A stretch of 64,000 nt of DNA from Scedosporium boydii (Eukaryota > Ascomycota > Sordariomycetes > Microascales > Microascaceae). Positions 57,404-64,000 of the stretch are shown here, piece by piece. The DNA is taken from NCBI GenBank assembly GCA_002221725.1, contig NJFT01000130.1, positions 1-64,000 on the forward strand, given 5' to 3'. Every line of letters starts with the position of its first letter. The stretch's first letter is position 1. The notes under the pieces were generated by a model. The model did no database searches and was not told the origin of the DNA. It saw only the letters and a program-made list of their open reading frames with translations. A program made the translations under genes and the position numbers.

Positions 57404-58957
57404 ATGGACACCCAAACAGCGACCCGTCCTCAGCCTCAGATCCAGCCCTGCAGGTATAAGGTCGGAAAGACACTCGGCGCTGGTTCCTACTCGGTCGTGA
57501 AGGAGTGCGTGAACATAGAGACAGGCCGATACTATGCTGCCAAGGTGATTAACAAGAGGCTGATGGCGGGACGCGAACACATGGTGAGTACCCTTTTTAT
57601 TTTGTTTGAGGAAACCTACACGCCACACACTATGCGCCACACATCAAGGTATTGGCATGTGTGGGTGTCTCACTTTCATGTCTTACTGCCCTGCCATGTA
57701 CCTGTCAACTCGGTTTCTTGAGCAGGAACCGCTCGAGGATCATGGCAGGCCTGAAATCATGGACGCTCTGGCATTGGTGTCATGGTGCAAAGCGTGTGGG
57801 AGAAAGGTGCGATGTGATCGGTCTCGCTAACCCCTCTTCTCTGCATGATCCAGGTGCGAAATGAAATTGCCATTCTCAAGAGGGTTTCCATGGGAAACCA
57901 AAACATCCTTACGCTCGTGGATTACTTCGAGACAATGAACAATCTCTACCTCGTCACCGAGCTCGCACTTGGCGGCGAGCTCTTCGACCGCATCTGCCGG
58001 AAAGGGTCATACTACGAGTCTGACGCAGCCGAGCTTATCCGAGCCACCCTCGCCGCCGTCGCCTATCTCCACGACCACGGCATCGTCCACCGCGATCTAA
58101 AGCCCGAGAACCTCCTCTTCCGCACACCCGAGGACAACGCCGACCTCCTCATTGCCGATTTCGGGCTCTCTCGAATCATGGACGAGGAGCAATTTCACGT
58201 CCTGACGACCACCTGCGGTACACCCGGATACATGGCCCCCGAGATTTTCAAGAAGACCGGCCATGGCAAGCCCGTCGATATGTGGGCGCTCGGAGTCATT
58301 ACTTACTTCCTGCTCAGCGGCTATACCCCCTTCGATCGCCGCTCGGACTTTGAAGAGATGCAGGCCATTCTCAATGCCGAGTATAAATTTGAGCCTGTCG
58401 AGTACTGGCGTGGTGTGTCCGAACATGCCAAGGACTTTATCCGTCAGTGTCTCACGATCGACCCTAACCGGCGGATGACGGCCCACGATGCGCTTCGACA
58501 CCCGTTCGTGGTGGGCGACGTGAGCAATGGCAACAGCCACGAGGGTCAGAACCTTTTGCCCACGGTCAAGAAGAACTTCAATGCGCGCCGGACGCTGCAT
58601 GCGGCTATCGACACAATACGCGCGATCAACAAGCTTAAGGAAAGACAAGGCTCATCGTCGCCTGCGGTCGAGCACCCCATCAGTGGCGACAACACTCTAA
58701 GGGCACCCGTCCCCGGCCCGAATCCCTCTGCGCCTGTTGACCCCGACGCGATGGACTTGTCAGACGGTGGAGAGGGGCGCCTTCAGACCCAGACACAAGA
58801 TAGCGGATATGGTTCCCACGCAATCTCGGTGCAGAAAGACGTAGCCATGGGCGACACGTACGATGTCCCTTCGATCCTAAGACCAGGTTCGAATGCCAAT
58901 CGGGTGGTGGAGACTTCGAATGGTCTCTGGACGAGTCCTGCCTTGCAACAACGATAG
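57404..58957 (+). CDS. cmkA: Calcium/calmodulin-dependent protein kinase I-type (CMK1/CmkA)
   Basis: Two exons, 57404-57583 and 57854-58957, give 427 aa. The 270-nt intron has donor GTGAGT and acceptor ATCCAG. The kinase domain has the glycine loop LGAGSYSVVKE, the ATP lysine in YYAAKVINK, the catalytic loop VHRDLKPENLL, DFG in IADFGLS, the activation-loop Thr in TTCGTPGYMAPE, and the substrate-lobe DMWALGVITYFLLSGYTPF. After the domain, KKNFNARRTLHAAIDTIRAI is the autoinhibitory and calmodulin-binding helix. Length and order match fungal CaMKI enzymes such as Aspergillus CmkA. The kinase is expected to be activated by Ca2+/calmodulin and by phosphorylation of the activation loop. The first intron lies just after the N-lobe. 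Its unusual length for this genome might hide a small extra exon. Confidence 0.93.
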
Positions 58958-60184
58958 TGTCTTTGGACAAGGGGGCAACCAACTGGTGGCCATCGAAATG
59001 AAGTCGTGGCGAGGGAAGAACATAAAGGCGTTACCCTTTTGTTCTGTTTCCTTTTCCTTCTCTTTTTTTTTTCTTTTTTTAACTCTCTTTCTGTGACACC
59101 CACCTTATCGATATCTCCGTCCTCCACCCTAATCGACAGCCAACAAGCAAGCCATCTGGTGAGGGCATGGGTCGTCAAAACATAGATCCGGCAAGAGTTG
59201 AACTGTTCTCAGATGGCAACGGGGAAATTGTGTGGAGAGCACGCTTTTTTCCACGGCTGGGCGTACCTTTACTTTGGAAGGGCTAGCAGCAGGCGAGCTT
59301 GCCCTACGTACCTGATGGCGAAGTCTATAAAATGAAGTTTCTCCGTTTGGCAAAACCTTTGCGGCGAGAATTGGGCGCCGTATTATTTGATCTTTTCTTT
59401 GTCCTCGTCCTCTCCTCTTCTTTTTGTTTTTTTTTTCTTGCATGGATCACGAAGGCATGTGTCTCCCCTCCTTTCATAGGTCGTATCGGAGGAACATTAC
59501 TCTAGTTTGGCTTTTTTCTCGTTTTTAATTTCCTTTTTATCTTCTTCCCCTTTACAGAGGACATTACATGAAATGATATCCCATACTTTTCCTTTTTTCG
59601 AGTCTTACTGAATAGGCATCGTTGATGCTGTATATAAATCCCTGCAGAAAGATGAGGGCGAAGAACGTCTTTTTAAAGCAATAATTCTCATAGTTCTTTT
59701 CGAGGCTTTTTTTTTCTGGCGGATTTTTTCTGGGTGTTTCTTGATTATTGTTTGATGGTCAATAGATGTCAAAAGCGCAGTGTGTTGATCTCAATGTATT
59801 GTTCTAAAAATATCGCAGACCCGTTCAAACTAACCCCAGAAACGGTCTTCAAGCTAAACTAATTACTCAGCAGCGTTAGAGTACGTACTGACAGTCGACG
59901 TCACCCTTAAGCTACCCACGTCCAACGTTCGGCTTGGCTCATCGAGACTCACATCAAACTCGCGCCTACGAAGCATTTAATCAGCAATTCGTCGTCCTCG
60001 GCGCAGCTTATAGAGCTCTATTCATACGACGTACCCTGTTTGTACGGCACTTTCTCCCGGCTGGATCGTGGGAGGAGCCAAGCGCTGGGTGCCACTGCTG
60101 CTGTGCTCTGGGGACTGTGGATCCCCCTCCTTATCCTCCTTATACTTGAGCTGCTCCCTCGTTCCTCCTTATTTCTTCTCTAAA
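58958..60184. other. Intergenic region (1.2 kb)
   Basis: T-rich 3' flank of the kinase gene, with several T runs between about 59063 and 59720, followed by the promoter of the ankyrin gene. I see no gene here. Confidence 0.5.
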
Positions 60185-60997
60185 ATGTACGTAAATTCTC
60201 TCGAAGCAACGGAATTACCTATGATTAGTCCCAATTCTGTAGAACTCCATAGACACCAGCTCTGAAGCACCTAGATCAAAGGTCAAGCTAACCACATCCC
60301 CCGCCCTAGGATCGACCCATCCCTCCGCATCCGGCGCGCAATCCACGCCAACGACGCCCTCCTCGTCAAACGCATCCTAAAATCCCACCCCACCCTCCTC
60401 CACAACCCCGACACCTCCCCGCGCGGGCTCTCCAACTCCAACCTCCACCTCGCCGCCTCCCTCGGCCACGTCGAAGTAGTCAAAGTCCTCGTCTCCCTAG
60501 GCCACGAAACGCCCTGCGCCGCGCTCAACGAATCGCACCAAACAGCCCTCATGCTCGCCTCAGCGCGGGGCTTCATCGAAACGGTCCTCTTCCTAGCCGA
60601 GCACGATCCCTCTTCGATCCCGCGGCGCGACGTCCGCGGGCGAGACGCCATCATGGAGGCGAGTTTGGGGGGCCACGATACGGTGTTGCAGATCCTGTTG
60701 ACGTGGGATCCGGAGGGGGCGGCGAAGGCGGTGAGTAGGGCGGATGTGGATGGGAATACGGCGTTGCATTTTGCGAGTAGTAATGGGAATTTGTTGGTGT
60801 TGAGGACGTTGTTGGCGGCGGGGGCGGATCCGGATAGGAGGAATGTGTGGAATTGGACGGCGATTAGCTATAGTGCTACGGTTGCTGCGGAGGTCTATTT
60901 AAAGGGATTGGTGGCGGAGGCGCAGAGGAAGAAGGCGGCGAGGGAGGGGGAGAAGGTGGGGTTGAGGGTTGTTGAGCAGGATGATGGGAAGGGATGA
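60185..60997 (+). CDS. Ankyrin-repeat protein
   Basis: Two exons, 60185-60190 (only ATG TAC) and 60275-60997, give 242 aa. The 84-nt intron uses donor GTAAAT and acceptor ACCTAG. This acceptor was chosen because it alone keeps the ankyrin frame with the short first exon; another TAG at 60307-60309 would be out of frame. The protein starts MYIKGQANHIPRPRIDPSLR. At least four to five ankyrin units follow, for example NLHLAASLGHVEVVKVLVSL, TALMLASARGFIETVLFLAE and NTALHFASSNGNLLVLRTLL. A charged helix ends the protein. Ankyrin repeats mediate protein binding; partners are unknown. Codon use shifts mid-gene, from C-ending before about 60640 to G/T-ending after it. Confidence 0.82.
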
Positions 60998-61020
60998 GAG
61001 AGAGAGAGAGAGGGAGAGAG
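60996..61020. repeat. (GA)n microsatellite
   Basis: A GA-dinucleotide run begins within the stop codon of the ankyrin gene and continues into its 3' flank. Confidence 0.8.
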
Positions 61021-62686
61021 GTTTGGGGATTGGGTTTGATGGAGAGAGCGAATCAGGTATCTGGATTATCTGTTATTCAGGTTCTGGGGACCAATATGTC
61101 TAGAAGTTGTAGTCGTTGCCCTTGTAAGCAGTATCGAATATACCCTTGAGATTTTTCTGTTTTCCACGTTGATGGCCAGCCGCTCTATAGCTGCAGCCAC
61201 CCAAGAAAGCCGTCTCGCAGTGCCTACTAGATTCTTCTCTTGAAATTGGACTACTCACCGCGATCTAGAGTACATCAACGGCAAGTGGGCGAGAGATGAT
61301 GACTGAGAGCCACTCGAGGACAAACTCTACGCATGCGGGCGTTACGGTCAGACTCTTGAGTCGTTCGAACTCGCCCCGAACTCCTTGACTTTGCCAACGT
61401 CTAGTCACCTAGGTCCGTCTGAGTGAGTACCAACCACGTCATACACATCAATTGCTAACACAAGAAGTAATGAGTCAAGAATTGTCATTCACGAGGTTCA
61501 TTAGGCGTGCCTATGTACCTACCTGCCTAGTCACAAGGTTCAGTCCGAAGAGAAATCACCAACGTCTTGCTTCATCTGCTGACTCCTTACAAGTCAACTG
61601 CTCGAGAGTAACAAAATCGATTGTGCTTTTAAAAACAATTCTTGTGCTTCTGGGAATTCCCATCGAGTTTCTGCTTGCAGGTTATTCAAACTCACTCCCA
61701 CGACGAAACGCCCCCTGACAAGGGCAAATCCTCGACTTTCTTTCGGGCCAATTTGCTACACCTTTTTGACACAAACATCGACTGTTTTATGTATATGGCG
61801 GATCTTTTTGTCCCCTTCCCTCATGGGGCGCATTCGTGAACACAAACTTCATGTTTCTACCGGTATCACGCCGTCCTGGCTAATGGCAAACTTAGCACCA
61901 CAACCAATCTACGGTTGACCCCTATTAGCAATGTGCGCTCGGGCCCATGTTTTCTCCAGAGACAGTCTCGGTTTTGCTTACAGTCAGGGTCCCCTCACTA
62001 CGCTACCGAAACTTCAGCTCCGTCTCAGCGAGACTCTGTGAGGCATTGGGTAGGCTTCCAAACCTCCTTGTTGACTCCCAAGACAGCGGAGCAAACAAAC
62101 GTTCGAGCTCATCCTTTAGATACTTCCTGAAAGAGGACAGACACCCTCTAGGATAGGACTTTGAACTGAAGGGACTTGAATCCGAGGAGCAGGCTCGTGA
62201 CGCATCCAAGGGGGGCGGACAATAAGACGATTTATTGATCTATTGATCTATTCATGGAGCCCTTTCATCGACAAGAGCCGCGGGTCTGGCAATAGATATG
62301 CTCCGACTCATAGGCGACAATACGCACTCCCCGTGAATAGTACTCATCGTCAATAGGATCTTCTGGCCCGTGAATCATCCTCCCAGAATAGCCCGGAGTG
62401 AATGAGACTCGATATATATAAAGGCCGTCTCCCTCCCGCTCGCTGATTTCCTCTCCTTTCCTCCTACACATCCCAAGGCAGACCCAAGACGGCCGAATCT
62501 CTCGATCTAACCTTTTGGATACACGATTAAGTCGACAAAAATCTGAAAGGCGAATACCTTCGAACGAAACACATTTATCGATCGATAGACACAACTTACC
62601 CGCCGTACGGCAACGTTTGAGATTCTCACTGCGACAGTAAACCGATACGCTTTCGCGCCGACTTCCCCCGATCTGTAATACTGTGA
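60998..62686. other. Intergenic region (1.7 kb)
   Basis: No gene is convincing. A minus-strand fragment at about 62003-62209 (including RKYLKDELERLFAPLSWES) has a protein-like composition but no start context or domain. A TATATATAAA element occurs at about 62413 on the plus strand. The right part is the promoter of the last gene. Confidence 0.45.
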
Positions 62687-63790
62687 ATGTCCGAAAAAGC
62701 TTCTTCGAAAATGCTCCACGGGGCAAACCCCAAGTACTGGATGGACCCGGGCCCGCTACCGCCGTTCGGCGGCCGCGTCCCGGGCCAAAAGTATGAAACG
62801 AGGAACGGCGGCAAAAGCAGCGACGGCAAAGGCGAGGGGAGCTCGAAGGGGGAAGGACAGGATCCACCGAAGGATCCATGGCTGGAGTTCTGGAAGGCGC
62901 AGTGGACAGAGCAGTGGAAGCAGCAGGAGAAGGAGCGAGAGGAGATGGCCAAGCAGAAGGCCAAGAAGCAGAATGGTACAGAGAGAGGCACCGCAAAGGG
63001 GAAGGAGCAGGAGAAGGATCCTTGGATGGAGTATTGGAAGTGGAAATGGACGAAGCACATGGAGGAGGAGAACAAGGCTCAGGGGAAGGAGCAATGGGGA
63101 GGGAAGGGCAAAGGGAAAGAATCAGTTGCGCCCTCACACCAAAACAAAAACAACAATGGGAGGCCAAAATCACAGCATTCAAATACCCCGAACACGAACT
63201 CTTTCCCTGCACATCCTCCCCCTCCACCATACTTCTCCTCACCACCTTTAAACAGCAACGATCATTGCCTCACGATGTCCTACCCTTACTGTCCCTATGG
63301 CCAGCAGGGCTACTTTCCCCCGCAGGGTTATTTCTCCCAGCCCAACTTTGTTCCAAACTACGTTCTCCAGAACCCCTACATGAACGGCATGGGATACAGC
63401 AACTACGACGTCCCCGGCTACGCCAACTTCGACGGCTACAACCGCTTCGCCCCCGGCGACCACGTCAAGATGCACGTCATTAAGTCGGCCACTCCTCCCT
63501 GGGAGCTCGAGCCCTACGACGAGGTCCCCTTCACGGCCGCCAATGTGCCCACCGCCACGACTCTCGCTGAGCTCCTCAGCGGCTTTGGAGCTACAAACCG
63601 GGATCCCCGCAAGAACAAGTGCTTCGAGGTTCACATGGGTACCCGTGGCCGCTGGTACAAGGGCATGGTCATTACCGGCGATGACCAGCTGATGATGAAG
63701 AAGCGTCTCAAGGATATTGGTTGGGATAGCTCGCGCGATGGTCTTCCTGGCGGAAAGCCTATTGTCTGCCTGTACTTTACGAAGGGTTAA
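62687..63790 (+). CDS. Hypothetical protein with duplicated Trp-rich DPW motif and conserved C-terminal domain
   Basis: Single exon, 367 aa. Residues about 40-150 are Lys/Glu/Gly/Gln-rich and contain two copies of a Trp motif: DPWLEFWKAQWTEQWKQQ (about 63) and DPWMEYWKWKWTKHMEEE (about 110). An Asn/Pro-rich linker and a Tyr/Gly/Pro-rich segment (YPYCPYGQQGYFPPQGYFSQ) follow. The last 115 residues look folded: FAPGDHVKMHVIKSATPPWE, KCFEVHMGTRGRWYKGMVIT, GDDQLMMKKRLKDIGWDSSR. Codon use changes near 63260, becoming strongly C-ending over the Tyr-rich and C-terminal part, which is typical of a well-expressed conserved domain. I see no signal peptide. I do not recognise the family. The N-terminal part could be less constrained or partly intronic, although no consensus splice pair is obvious. 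Confidence 0.75.
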   Translation: MSEKASSKMLHGANPKYWMDPGPLPPFGGRVPGQKYETRNGGKSSDGKGEGSSKGEGQDPPKDPWLEFWKAQWTEQWKQQEKEREEMAKQKAKKQNGTERGTAKGKEQEKDPWMEYWKWKWTKHMEEENKAQGKEQWGGKGKGKESVAPSHQNKNNNGRPKSQHSNTPNTNSFPAHPPPPPYFSSPPLNSNDHCLTMSYPYCPYGQQGYFPPQGYFSQPNFVPNYVLQNPYMNGMGYSNYDVPGYANFDGYNRFAPGDHVKMHVIKSATPPWELEPYDEVPFTAANVPTATTLAELLSGFGATNRDPRKNKCFEVHMGTRGRWYKGMVITGDDQLMMKKRLKDIGWDSSRDGLPGGKPIVCLYFTKG

Positions 63791-64000
63791 GCGAAGGCTC
63801 AATCTTTTTTTTTTTCTTCTTCTTACCTTCTCACGAGTTGAGTTTACGTTTGTGTCTGCCCACCTTTCTACCTAAGTGCCTACGGACTTCTAATGTTTCT
63901 TTTCATTTCACCTAGTCGATTGTTTGTTTCATGGCATAGCCACCGGGCATGCACACACACGCGAGGGAGATGATTACGATTTGTGGATTTTTGACTCCTT
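63791..64000. other. 3' flank of the last gene
   Basis: Pyrimidine-rich 3' UTR-like sequence with a T run at about 63805-63814, reaching the window edge. No further gene starts here. Confidence 0.5.

Overview
The window looks like a nuclear chromosome segment of a filamentous ascomycete (Pezizomycotina, most likely a sordariomycete). Genes are dense and face both ways. Introns are short (about 50-150 nt), with GT..AG ends and CTAAC-type branch sites. The identifiable genes are typical fungal ones: a DIM-2-type DNA methyltransferase, Sld2, the vacuolar protease Pep4, SAGA Spt7, Nab3 and a CaM kinase. The 5S rRNA genes are dispersed, as in Neurospora relatives, rather than in an rDNA array. I cannot name the species.

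Layout. 1-20 kb: the 3' tip of an unknown gene, a RING-H2/TOPORS-like E3 ligase, Sld2, a secreted Ser/Thr-rich protein, the DIM-2-type methyltransferase, a mitochondrially targeted helical protein, an APH-like kinase and a mitochondrial RMND1/Mrx10 homologue. 20-40 kb: an unknown repeat-rich protein lying in the same reading frame as, and 12 nt behind, a Q/P-rich bromodomain-like chromatin protein; then Pep4, Spt7, a VanZ-like membrane protein and a ferric-reductase-type flavocytochrome. 40-50 kb is the most accessory part. It holds a fungus-specific multi-exon gene with an in-frame TAG and two GC-AG introns. After it come two 5S rRNA genes in inverted orientation that bracket a second APH-like kinase and a 719-aa protein of unknown function. 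50-64 kb: Nab3, an ICT1/Pth4-type GGQ protein, a CaMK, an ankyrin protein and a Trp-repeat protein of unknown function.

How the genes work together. There is no obvious metabolic cluster. Most genes serve independent core functions: replication initiation, chromatin and transcription, mitochondrial translation, vacuolar proteolysis and calcium signalling. Two mitochondrial-protein genes and one APH-like gene are grouped at 13.7-20.2 kb, and two of their promoters share a perfect 21-bp motif containing CACGTG and GATAAG. Exon boundaries were read by eye from splice signals and frame continuity. In every spliced gene the exon lengths listed add up to an intact frame, except for the TAG described at 42.68 kb. 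Nothing here convinces me of an entirely new system. The observations most worth following are the 5S-bounded block, the two genes separated only by an in-frame TAG, and the disrupted or recoded 41.7-44.3 kb gene.
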